From Pyrenopolyporus hunteri (Eukaryota > Ascomycota > Sordariomycetes > Xylariales > Hypoxylaceae): a DNA stretch of 64,000 bases. Of the stretch, positions 46,922 to 57,846 are shown one piece after another. Position numbers and translations under genes: made by a program. Under the pieces are notes generated by a model. That model made no database searches. It worked only from the letters and a program-made list of their open reading frames with translations, and was not told the origin of the DNA. Position 1 is the first letter of the stretch, and each line of letters begins with the position of its first letter. The stretch is from assembly GCA_902806595.1 (NCBI GenBank), contig CADCXC010000003.1:3100001-3164000 (forward strand). Reading direction: 5' to 3'.

Positions 46922-48016
46922 TCATTCTGATAGAAACCCTGGGAAAAGGTATTCGACCTTCTTCAGCGCCTCAAGGCTCCGGCCTTCGGGCTTCGTGCAA
47001 AACATCACTGCACCCTTACTCGAGCCCTCCCAATGCTTGGCGGTAACCAAGTCACTGTTCTCGTGTTTGCATAATTCATCTAGCACAGCGCCCACCAGTT
47101 GTCTAGCGTTCTTGCTGTTGCTCTCCATGTAGTGCATGACCATGGATACGTCAACATCCTCGGTTGTGTGCCAGCAATCGTAGTCTGTGGCCATACAGAT
47201 GACCTGAAATGCCATCTCTGCCTCTCTCGCTAGTTTGGCTTCCGGCAACAATGACATGCTAATCACCGAGCCCCCCCAAGAACGGTAGAGGTTCGACTCG
47301 GCGCGCGTCGAGAACTGTGGTCCCTCTAGCAGTAGAGCGCAGTCAGTAGACGTTGCAGGAATTGCACGGTTAGGTTCGTAAACCTGCGGGATAACGTGGC
47401 GGCTGGTTTGCTACCTACCCATACAGATGGCGGTTCCACTGCCATGCAAAATCACGCCGTCTCCCTGCATGGACTTTGCGCACTTGCGTACGATCTGGGC
47501 GATCTTGCCGTCGTATGGATCGCCAAATGGAACGTGGCCTACAAGGCCGCCCTCGAAAAATGTGAAGGGGCGGACACCCTTGGTGCGGTCGATAACTTGA
47601 TCTGGTACGACAAAATCCATAGGTTTAATTTCTTCGCGCAGAGAGCCAACGGCGGAGAAGGCAACAACGCAGCGCACGCCAATATGGCGCAGAGCCGCGA
47701 TGTTAGCTCGAGCAGGGATCTCGTGCGGAGCGTATTGATGGTACGCGCCGTGGCGGGCTAGAAAAGCAACAGGAACACCGCCATGCTCGAGGATCAGTAT
47801 GGGCGCGGATGGGTACCCCCATGGTGTCAAAGGGTTGACGCGGGCGATGGGTGTGTAGCCGTCGATCTTGTAGAGCCCAGTCCCGCCTATCACGGCGATA
47901 TGGACAGGTCCTACAATTAGGTAAATCCCATCACATTAGCCGATGACTCGATCGTAAAAAGCAGATATGCAGCGTGGGAAGCGCCTACGGTCGAAGATTT
48001 CGGGGAGGTCGGACAT
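46922..48016 (-). CDS. MEU1: S-methyl-5'-thioadenosine phosphorylase (three exons)
   Basis: Exons 48016-47989, 47910-47419 and 47325-46922 give 307 residues. The enzyme splits methylthioadenosine with phosphate into adenine and methylthioribose-1-phosphate, the first step of methionine salvage. The spliced start MSDLPEIFDRPVHIAVIGGTGLY carries the GGTG phosphate-binding motif, then FLARHG, FSAVGSLREEIKPMDFVVPDQ, and, formed across the second splice, ICMEGPQFSTRAESNLYRSWG with the catalytic-site residues. MSLLPEAKLAREAEM and TDYDCWH end the domain. The first coding exon is 28 bases and was found from the phase requirement and the GTAGGC donor. Length is normal for fungal MTAPs. Confidence 0.93.
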
Positions 48017-48829
48017 TATCGTAGGGCCTCTCTAAGTAGGTAGGTAGGGATAATGACGATTCTGTAAATCCTAAGTTGTTTGTGCACAGGGTACCGCCTC
48101 GCTTATTCCGAGATATCGTCGCAATGTTGTGGCCGTTCTCGTCGCCGTGGTTACATACATTCCGCGATAGAAGAAGGTACGATAAGATAGAGGTATGCCC
48201 CTCCCCCTCTTTCTCTATACCTAGGTACCTAGGTACCTACCATCCGATAAAAATTTGGTAAGCGAACCCATATCGTATGTACATGTAGGTACCTTATTTC
48301 ATAACACGGAAGTGCCCGATACCCGGGTACCTACCTAGGTAGGTACCTACCAGGTAATTAGGAGGTACTATTCCCAGATCTCGCATTCACCCTAATATCT
48401 TATACTTACCTACATATGAGAACACAGCAGCTTACTTTCTAAAGCAATCGAACGTCTGATGCCTGAGGCTCCAAGCCACATGACCGTCTCGCATTAATTG
48501 CCGGTGCAAGATAACGACCACTATACCGGTTAATGAGGCCGACTAATAACATCGCACGTGTGCCAGTTCTTAGCTGACGCCAGGTTCGTTTAGGGAAATT
48601 TCCTGTGACGATATGGCCGCTGCATGTCAAGCACATCCATATCCCCCTCTGACCGGAAGAAGTGCCAGGGGGGCGGGGAAAGTAGGACGCTTAGGATGGA
48701 CGTGAGCTATCAATGGCTTCAGTTGTTTCCGCGCTGGCAGTTTGTCCCTGCGCTTTTTCTCGTCAACGCAGGGCCACTCTTGTTCGATCCTGGGTAGGCA
48801 TGAGCTTGCTTCGGCTCAAATCTCATAGA
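48017..48829. other. Divergent intergenic region
   Basis: Upstream of both the MTA phosphorylase and the FAD oxidoreductase genes. Palindromic TACCTAGGTA-type repeats lie at 48033-48050, 48215-48245 and 48325-48360. Nothing else is visible, apart from an in-frame ATG at 48713 that could extend the oxidoreductase. Confidence 0.5.
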
Positions 48830-51125
48830 ATGTTCCTCGATACATTGCTGGAAGCGGGCCTTGCACTGGCATTCTCGCACCTTACGTTTGCGCAGACGAT
48901 TGTCGTGGATGGCCGTGTTGTCAGTCAGTCAGATTGCGATTCCATTACCCCTAAGAACTGTGAATGAGACTCTTGGGCAGGCTAACGTGGCACTTTCTTG
49001 ACTTTTGAAGCCGCTGATGAATCCACCATCAGTCCCGCCTTTGCAGTCGTCAATGCCTCCTCCTCCAATGCGACAGCCAACCTCTTTCCGGGTGAAACCA
49101 ATCAGCTTACCGACGCCGTCCTCGCAAATCTCACTAGCCTAGGCTTGACCGACATAGCCTTGTTTGGTTTTGCGGATCTAGAGGCCACACCTAATGAATC
49201 TATTATCGGGCCATGCAAGACGTTCCCTAGCGAATTCGTTGTTTTCCCTGGACCTATTACCAACCGGGTCTTCAACCTCCTCCTAGGCGGGAGCCTTATC
49301 CAAACCAAACCTTTCGCTTCGCCATGCTACAGCGATTACGGGAATCAAGACGCGGCCAGGTGTGCCGAGATCACATCTCACTGGTCAGACGATTCTTACA
49401 TCCAGTAAGTGAATTCGGCTGTTCGCTCCTTAGGCCCAGAGAGCTGGCCCTAATCCCATCAAGCACGAATGACCCGACGTCTATCAACGCGATTCTATTC
49501 GAAGGAACGTCGTGTGTACCCCACACGGTGAATCCATATGCGCTCAATTGTACTATCGGGGCATATCCGACGATGTCGGTTAACGTAACTACCGTCGCGC
49601 AAATTCAGCTAGGTATCAACATGGCGCGTAGCCTTAATCTGCGGCTAGTTATCAAGAACACAGGCCACGACTACGGCGCAAAGAGTACGGGAGCAGGTGC
49701 TCTTTCCCTATGGACTCATAATATGAAGGATATCAGATTTTATGAGAATTACGAACAGGGTCCCTACGAAGGACCGGCTTTCAAGATGGGAGCCGGAGTT
49801 CAAGTTTTTGAGGCGTATGAGGCTGCGCATAGGCATAACCTTACAATCGTTGGGGCTGAGGGGAAGGTGAGGCCTTTTTCTCGTTAGATTCCGGAAGTTC
49901 CGCTGTTAGAAAGGGAATTAACGATGTTGTCTATAGACTGTCGGTCTTACAGGAGGGTACATCCTGGGCGGCGGCCATTCTCCATTATCGAGTCTATACG
50001 GAATGGCGGCGGACCATGTGGGTTTATCCGTGCGAGGGTTTTAGGACCATAAGCTAATAACAACCATAGGTCCTTTCTATGGAAATTGTGACGGCTGACG
50101 GTCGCTTCGTCACGGCCAGCGAAACCTCTAATCCTGACCTGTTCTGGGCTCTCCGAGGTGGAGGTGGATCGACCTATGGGGTTGTCACGTCCATGGTGAT
50201 CAAAGCGTTTCCCGAGATCCCAGTAACGACGATGGCGTTCAGTTTGTCTACCGGGGAGCGGGTGTCTATCGATCAATTTTGGCAAGCCGTGCGAGCCTAC
50301 TTCGAAGATTTTATCAAGTATACCGACGCCGGTAACTACGCCCATTTTGATCTTAATGCGACGAGTGGCACATACGTTTGGAATATGACACCATGGTTCG
50401 CGCCGAACATGTCTAAATCGGAGTTACAAGCACTAGCTGACCCTTTCTTTAAAACGCTCAACAATATCGGGCTCGATTTAGAGCCAGTCTATCGAGAATA
50501 TACAAACTTCTTCGATGCGTGGAACGAAAGTTTCCCACTAGAACTATGGGGATCTAATCTTGCTAGATATGGCAGCCGGCTCTTTCCACGGGAGAACTGG
50601 GAGAATTCTACAAAACTTACTTCCACGTTCGAAGCTATCCGCTACGTTGTGGATAGCGGTGGGGTCGTGTCTGCTTATAACGTTGCCGCCGCCCCAAGAT
50701 CCGGATATCCCGACAGTGCTGTTAACCCGGCCTGGCGTAAGACGGTGTTGCACGCCATTGACGTTGTATCGTGGACTCAAGAGATGTACACCGAGCTAAT
50801 CACGATTTGGAGCAACGTATTAACATCCGATTGGGGCACGCTATGGCGCTCGGTCTCGCCCGGCTCGGGCGCTTATCTTTCCGAATCTGACTACATAGAG
50901 CCTGGCTTCCAGCAGTCCTTTTGGGGTGATAAATACGATAGGCTATATAAGCTTAAGAAGAAGCTAGATCCCTGGGATGTGTTTTACGCTCAAAACGCAG
51001 TAGGCTCGGAGGACTGGGAGATGTCTGACTATATTTTTGGGACCCTGCCGTCACAGAATAGTAGGTTGTGTCGGAAAGGGACGAACGCCCTCCAGCAGAC
51101 TCCTATCAGGGCAACTCATTGGTGA
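48830..51125 (+). CDS. Secreted FAD-linked oxidoreductase, BBE/VAO type (five exons)
   Basis: Exons 48830-48959, 49011-49404, 49464-49866, 49937-50017 and 50070-51125 give 687 residues. The chosen start gives a signal peptide (MFLDTLLEAGLALAFSHLTFAQ); an ATG at 48713 would add 39 residues before it. Central FAD-binding sequence is NINMARSLNLRLVIKNTGHDYG-like, with the His of NTGHDYGAKS placed for the 8-alpha bond, then TVGLTGGYILGGGHSPLSS restored by splicing, and NPDLFWALRGGGGSTYGVV. The BBE C-terminal element is KLDPWDVFYAQNAVGSEDW. No Cys occurs at the second flavin-linkage region, so a single covalent bond is likely. Family members oxidise alcohols, sugars or alkaloid-like molecules; the substrate is not evident. 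No biosynthetic cluster surrounds it. Confidence 0.88.
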
Positions 51126-51869
51126 CTTGGATTGAGATGGGTACCTAAGAGGGGGCGTCCCTTACCATCGAGACACTTCTGTACAGTTCCCTAGGTACTA
51201 GGGTCCATTGGAACTGTGTGAATATTAGGATGTAGTGTCCTCCCTCATGATAACCCGCCTGTCATTCGTATAATCATTTCCAAACAGTGAGAAGAACCAT
51301 ACGTCCTCGTAAATTCAACCGACTTTTTTTATTCGGGAAGGGGGGTTCAAATTTTTCTTTTTTTTTTAAAAAAAAAAAAAATAAACGAACAAAATAAAGA
51401 AGGAAGGAAAATCGAACACCTCTGTATTAGGTAGGTATTCGGGTACGGGGGTATCTTCGAACGAGAGAACGCATTAAAAGCGTATATTGCATTGTAAGAA
51501 TTCTCTTGCACCTACAGAGTACACGCCCCACCCAACGCCACCACCGTCAACTTCGGGGTTAAACTACCTACCTAGGTACCTACCTACCTTACCTACATTC
51601 GTGCAAGCAACGTTTTCATCTCTTAATATATCACACATCCCTTAACCTATCTAGGTACCTACCCACCTACATACAAGGCCGGAATCAGACGCTCTAAGCT
51701 TCAATAATACGAAATAAGCACGTCCACTCTATATCTATGCCTATGTCCCTTACCGAAGTCTAAACCTGGTGGTTACTTATTAGGTCTCTGCTTTGAAATG
51801 TGTTCTAGGCCGTTCATCGTCGTTTGAGCCTCGACCTTCGGACGTCAATAGGGTTAACGAAGAGTTTCC
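51126..51869. other. Gene-free stretch with T/A palindrome and repeats
   Basis: A T10/A14 palindrome lies at 51358-51381 and palindromic TACCTAGGTA-type repeats at 51430-51455 and 51560-51665. It includes the 3' side of the oxidoreductase gene and the promoter of the Ctr86 homologue. Confidence 0.5.
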
Positions 51870-54833
51870 ATGGAATCGTCCCCCCCCAGATCAATCCGCC
51901 CAGGAGACCTAGGCTCATCTAAAATGTGGAAAAACGACTCTATCGAGGAACGCATATTTTCAGCGGCGCTGATATGCCTAGAAGGCCACTACAACCAGTC
52001 TCCTGTAATGGGGCCCCAATCTGTCGCTAAAGTAACTAGCATTATTTCCAAAACCTTGGAAAAGACGCATACTTTTAAGGATGTTAGGTGGGTAACTCTC
52101 GTCCTAACTCCAAAATGAAGCTGAAAACGAAGCTGGACATACTACTGACGTGCTAGTCGTAGGGAGATCCTATCACGGAACATACGGGTATGGATATGGT
52201 TACGCCGCGCTGTGTGTGCTGCGATATGCGACCTTAACGAGAAATCCCTCGGTGTAAGGTCGGAGCCTTTTGTTCAAACCAAATTTCTCGACATCACCAC
52301 TCCGGAAGTAACCGCTTTGATTATCAAGAATTATACGCCTCTGAAGGAGGCGCTGCAAATGTTAAACAAGCTCATGCACATTGCCCGTAATCTTCTCGTC
52401 ACTACTGATCCCGAGATTCCCCAAGACCTATCCGCAGCCATCCACTTCGACCATGAAGTGTACGAGTCTATCTGCCTGTGTGTCAACGTAACTAGCAAGG
52501 GGATCGATGGGGAAATGCCGGAGGACGAGGCTTCTAGAGCCAAGCTGAACGAGATCACCGAGCTCTGTATGTCCATCTCCTTTGCTGGCGGCGTAGGCAT
52601 GTCTAACTGTTTGGCAGGCAAAAAGGTCCTCGTGACCTCCCTACAGCAGGCGCATAACTGGATCGCCAAGAACGACCGCAATAAGATGTTATTCTGGTAC
52701 AAGGTATTGATTGAAACTCCAGACGCCGATAGTAATCTTGGACCAGAGGACCGCCACGAATCCGTATTAGATTACCCAGCGCCCAGGACTGTTCACCTCC
52801 GAGACGAAATATCCAACTGGCTTAAGAGATCTTCGCGGATGTGCGACGCTGCAATTAGCATATGCAAAGAATTCTTCGATACTCAGAGCACTGAGAAGAA
52901 TGATCAGTGGCTTTCTCGCGATGAGAACCTTCTTTCCTGGAACTATACCCCACCAGAAACCTGGGCCTGGCAACCAGATATTTACGACGAGGCTGCTGAA
53001 GTAGTTTCAATGTGGAATCCCGAGGAGACGGATAAGTTCGACCAGGATAGAGCGTACGGCCGTGTGTCGCATGAGCTCGACAAATGGTGGTACGGCGCGC
53101 GTATTCCAAACTCGAACGATTGGAGTTTAACAATGTACTCGACCGTCGACTCCGTTCCCCAGCGCATCAAAGAATGTGAGGCTAGTCTGATGCAACGCTA
53201 CGCGGCAGCCGAACCCTCGGAGGAACCGGGCGACGCGGTTGTGCCCCCGATAGACAGCGGCCACAGTGCCGAATGGCAGAGCCAAGTATCGCAGGCGAGC
53301 CAGGCGTTCGCTCCGGAATACGACGAGTACGAGGAAGAAGCCGATGATGATGATTCATATGGCGAAGGGCCGATGACGGGACTCCTAACTGAGGTACCCA
53401 ACATCCTCGATCCCAAACAGATAGAGGCCCTTCACATGATTGTTAAGTCGTGTATCCTGGACTCGGCCGGTTCTGGCTTGACTCGATTTGGCGAGAATTT
53501 ACAACAGACTCGGTGTCGCATTTTTCTTGCCACCGATTGCGGCAGGAATCTTTTGAGAGAAATGCTTGTTTTTATCGCTGTGTGGGAAAAGGACGAACAA
53601 TCCCTCATATTTCAAATCAGCAGTCAGATTGTGCAGGCAATTCATGAGAATTTGCTCATTCCGTATACGTGGATGGCTCTAAGAAGCCCCAAGGACATCA
53701 TCTCTCCGGCGCAGACCGTTCTTCTCCGGCTTATTACCTACCTATTCCACACGGCTCTCTTTCCTCCAAAGGACTACAACCCGTTTCCCGATCCGAAGAC
53801 AGAGGATGTAGAGAAAATCCTCGCAAATGAAGACGTGCGTCTTGGGAAGATGCTAAACTACCTGTACGGCCTCTTTCGAAGTCGTATCGTCCCGGAGTGC
53901 GTCGCCTTGATGCAGATCCAGGGTGAGGTGCGCAAGGGCCGATTGGATCCCGCAGACTTCCCAGTTGATAACTGGGACCTGGAGCGAGCAAAAGACGGCT
54001 TGGCGCAATACCTCGAATTTCTGTACACAGTGGCTGATATATACCCGCTCCGCCAACATCTGATTGACTATGAGGCTGTATACGAGCTTCTCAAGTTGCT
54101 TGAAGGTCTTGACATTGGGGTAGAGAAAGCGCCATTCCCAGGCGTAAGGCGGAACGAACCCCCCACCACCCCTTCCACCACAACTTCAACGCCTCAGGCG
54201 TCGTCATCGAGTAACCCGCCGCCTCCTCCTCCTCCTCCTCCTCCGCCTATCTCCGACCCTCCACACGAGTTCCCCTGGTCGGGTATCAAAGGCCAGGTCC
54301 TATCCATCCTTGCAGCTCTTCTACAGCCGCCGCCCGGCCAATCGTCGCCTGGTAACCCGGCCGTACAACTCCAAATCCTGCATCACAACGGGATTGTCGC
54401 CTTGCTTAATTGCTGCTTATACGATGACAACAATCGCTTCTGCCGGGAGCGCACGCAGCTTTGTCTCAAGTGGCTTATGGACGGCTGCCCGGATGCTTCG
54501 GCGTTCCTCCAGAATCTCGTTAGCTCGAACCAGGGGCAGCCAGCAACGCGTCCTGCAGCGGGTAGTAGCAGCTTAACACAGAGTGTCAGGATAGACGGCG
54601 TTCCCGGAGAGGTCAGAGTCCAAGTCCGTAGTTCGAGCGCTTCCACCGCGGAAGCTGGCGAGGTAGTCGGAGATTTGGTTGCAGGCGCGAGCTTGAAGAA
54701 CAGACTCGAGGAGAATAAAAACCGTAGCGAGGAGCTTGTTAACGACATTTTGGCGCTGACGGTTGTCGACGGGACGAGAAAGTTGACTATCGCTCCTGAC
54801 GGGGACGAGACTGAGGACGACGATTTTATATGA
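51870..54833 (+). CDS. CTR86: Ctr86/ataxin-10 family protein (two exons)
   Basis: Exons 51870-52087 and 52163-54833 give 962 residues. The C-terminal ataxin-10 domain is clear at about 805-860: HHNGIVALLNCCLYDDNNRFCRERTQLCLKWLMDGC. Upstream is a long helical, armadillo-like region (PLKEALQMLNKLMHIARNLL, ISSQIVQAIHENLLIPYTW) with an acidic break (EYDEYEEEADDDDSYGE) and a proline run of about eleven encoded by a CCT repeat near 54217-54246. The yeast homologue is named for copper transport but its molecular job is poorly defined; human ataxin-10 is linked to cytokinesis and neurite growth. The splice (AG|GGAG) restores VREILSRNIRVWIW. Likely cytosolic. Confidence 0.88.
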
Positions 54834-55396
54834 CGGGTTCGGGGGCCGATTGAGGATGCTAATCGAGGCACGGAAGGGGAGAACCGCGAATATTTCGTGT
54901 CGGCGCATTAGACGGGAGTGGTACCACTTGCAATCAGGTATAAGTACTACCTGTATGTATGCAAAATTATTTGTGTAGACACCTACCACCCTGGGCGCCG
55001 AATGGCTTTAGCGACGAAGAGACGACCTCGCGTACGTACGGCCTCTAATCGAATCGATAATATAAAGGGGAGGGGAGCTGGGGTCGTGCTATGAAACCTA
55101 ATGAAATAATGGCGGAGTAAACCTTATGCCCTGGTGGCGTTTTCTTCTTTCAATACGGGTGCCATAGCCAATACATCTCTCTATTGGTAGCTGTTTATTA
55201 TAGACGGGGTAAGCTGGAAGACAACCACCCCATCCTCTTCTTTTGGCCTCACGTAACCTACCCTTACTACTCTCGCCACCTCGCGGGGAAGACAAACTAT
55301 TTAAGGAAAGGGGTATTCCCGCGCTCCTCACACATATTCGTGTTTACCACACGTTACATATATTAATATATTTGAAGTGGAAAGCTAGGAAGGCAT
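54834..55396. other. Convergent intergenic stretch
   Basis: Lies between the 3' ends of two convergent genes. No gene or repeat cluster is visible. Confidence 0.4.
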
Positions 55397-56923
55397 TCAC
55401 ATGATTTCGATCATCTGCTCTAGAAGCTCGCCATCTTCTGCGGCTACGCCCAGGAGTAGTTCATTTGTGAGGGTCTCTAGTATGTTAGCGCCATCGGACT
55501 CCAGTTTTGCTTTGACAAATCCATCTATTCCTTTCCCCTCCTGGACGTGCAGTATTTCCTCGATTTTCAGCAACCGCAAGTCTAGGCTCTTATCATCAAG
55601 CTCCTTCTTCGCCCCGCCTTCAACAACGGCGCCGCTCCGAGCGTATAGAGAAAGTAGCTGGTCATAGTTAAGGAGTTTCCCCTTAGGCTCTATTCGAACC
55701 CTTCTAGACTCAACTTTGGGTGACGTGTACTGCGTAGACGCGTTGCTGTATTGACGATGCGTTGTCTCATAGTTTCGTCTATGGGTACGCGATCCGTGGG
55801 ACACCGCACTAGGAAACCGAGGAGGATCGGTTGAGAAGTTAGTGATACTGCGTGTCCCGTCTAAGGTCCCGGCGGGTCGAAATCTCTTCACTAGACGAGC
55901 CACATCAATACTTTCGTATAGATCGGGCATACAGTCGCTTGTTGCCTTAGTCTGTTCGAGTGTGGTTAGTGGTATAGTGGGTTTGGCTATCTCGTCCTGG
56001 TCGCTAGAGCTTCGTATCACCATCACGTCACCACCGGGTTCCTCAACATCCTTGCTAACTTGCAATTCGGAGTTGGTATCGCCCATACAACTAGCATTAG
56101 TAGCTCGGCAAGTGTGTGGGTAAGGACTGGTTGGCGGGAACGCATGCTTGGAAACCTCGAGAGCAGTATCAGCTTGCAGTTGATTCCGGACCACATTGAA
56201 TTTGACCTTTTTGGGGGGATCGGATTTCACGTCAGAATGGTCGGCCGCTCGTTTCTGGCCCCTTGCTAATCTGGCCATATTCTGGTTGGACGAGATGGCG
56301 GCTGGGGCAAGCCCATGCTGGCTTGCTTCTCCTACGCTGCTAGTCGGTGTTAATTTCTTAGAGCCGCGTTGAGCAACCGCCCGTGGAGTCGTGAGGGCCT
56401 GACTAGGTAGCGCTGACTCCTCCAGCGCAACGGGGTGTGAGGCAGGAAGGCTTCTCTCGGTCCCCAGAGCTGCTCTACGTCGTGGGAATAGGACCGGGCG
56501 GGGTGGAACTAATTTATTAACGTCACTAATGCCTGAAGAGGTGGCTGGTCTGGGTGGGTTGGTGAAGCTGTTTTCGTTCTCGCTATTGATATAGTGGTTA
56601 GAGTAGACAGGAACCGAATAGGGTCGGTCCAGACGCGTGTGGGAGGAGGGAATAGGCATTAGGTGCGAGCTCGGCGTATTCGTAGCAACTCGCTGCACCC
56701 GCAAAGGCACGGCCCGGGGGCCTCCTGACGGGGGCCGGTACTCCCGAGACTGGATCGGCTGAGGAAGGTAGCCATGTGCTGCAGGAAGAGGAGGATGCTG
56801 GAAATACCCGGAACGGCGCCTATATAAGCCGCCAGATGACAGATCCCGTAGGCTTTGAGCTGGGGCTGGGGAGGCTTTTGGTAATCTGTTCGGTGCATTT
56901 TGAAGAACATTTGGACCGGACAT
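55397..56923 (-). CDS. Disordered protein of unknown function
   Basis: An uninterrupted 508-residue frame. Most is Pro/Ser/Arg-rich and disordered, with a basic nuclear-signal-like patch (RGQKRAADHSDVKSDPPKKVKF, residues around 220-240). Only the last ~90 residues look folded: LLNYDQLLSLYARSG, then LDLRLLKIEEILHVQEGKG and ETLTNELLLGVAAEDGELLEQMIEIM, predicted helices. No known family is recognised. It is divergent from the Rsc9-like gene, about 920 bases apart. Nuclear location is inference. Confidence 0.6.
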   Translation of the reverse strand: MSGPNVLQNAPNRLPKASPAPAQSLRDLSSGGLYRRRSGYFQHPPLPAAHGYLPQPIQSREYRPPSGGPRAVPLRVQRVATNTPSSHLMPIPSSHTRLDRPYSVPVYSNHYINSENENSFTNPPRPATSSGISDVNKLVPPRPVLFPRRRAALGTERSLPASHPVALEESALPSQALTTPRAVAQRGSKKLTPTSSVGEASQHGLAPAAISSNQNMARLARGQKRAADHSDVKSDPPKKVKFNVVRNQLQADTALEVSKHAFPPTSPYPHTCRATNASCMGDTNSELQVSKDVEEPGGDVMVIRSSSDQDEIAKPTIPLTTLEQTKATSDCMPDLYESIDVARLVKRFRPAGTLDGTRSITNFSTDPPRFPSAVSHGSRTHRRNYETTHRQYSNASTQYTSPKVESRRVRIEPKGKLLNYDQLLSLYARSGAVVEGGAKKELDDKSLDLRLLKIEEILHVQEGKGIDGFVKAKLESDGANILETLTNELLLGVAAEDGELLEQMIEIM

Positions 56924-57846
56924 GGCGCGCTTGGGCTATTCTTGCTAGCCTGCCTAAGCCAAGGAGAAATTGGACCGGCTGGAAGACGGTGAACTTGGTG
57001 AATCAATCGATGCTTGCCGCCAACCGCCAACCGCCAACCGCAGAGATTATGCACAATTGGGGGGCCCCAGGCAACTCAATATCGGGCTTGTGGTAGCCTA
57101 CCTAAACTACTAGATAATGCGTATAAGGATGATGTAGGTGAGACTAGGAGTAGAAAAGAACTGACCGAGGTATGAGAGTACGTACGTACATGTAGTACGT
57201 AGGGCATATTAAATACCTACATGTACCTAGGTAGGTAGGTAGGTAGGTACCAGGTAGGTAGGTACTTATTACAACGGGAATAAGTGGTTTAAAGTAATAG
57301 TTTTAATAATATTATTTCATTACACTCTAGTAAAAATAAAATATTTAATCCTTTAATTATTTTAAACATAAAGCACGGACCATGCCTTTTTTTTCCTTTC
57401 ATTCGACACGACTCGACCCATTTAAATGATCAATTCCTCGTTTTCGCGATTCTTCCATCCGTAGGTAGCTATTGCGACCCCAACCGTCTTCCTGCGCGCC
57501 AGTGAATTTCTCCAGCAACACCCACAGTATCTGCGCCAGCCTCCAAGGTCGTCGCATAGCAAAACACACGCGTCCAATGTATTTTAGGGTGCGCATTTAG
57601 ACGATAGACAAATCCCCCTTCCCGCGCCCGCGCTGGGTGCTTCTCTATCCGTGTGCCGACTCTACCTCCCGCCATCTCTTTCGTACCATTTGCGTTGCTA
57701 ATCTAACGCCTGGGCCATTCTCCGTCGACCGAACAACCGACTATACGAAGAAGGCCCACGGCCAGTATTCTAGCCCCATCGTCCTCTCCCACCCCGTGAG
57801 TACGACTTCTACCAGGTACGGCGGGAGTAACCTGCTCTAAACCGAC
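56924..57846. other. Divergent promoter region with repeats
   Basis: Shared upstream region of the disordered protein and the Rsc9-like gene. TACCTAGGTA/GGTAGGTAGG-type repeats are at about 57180-57265 and an A/T-rich stretch at about 57290-57372. A ccgccaa tandem repeat occurs near 57018-57040. Confidence 0.5.

Noticed and set aside
48713..48829. In-frame upstream ATG for the FAD oxidoreductase
   Set aside because: It would put about 39 residues before a good signal peptide; the later ATG at 48830 is preferred, though the longer form is not excluded.
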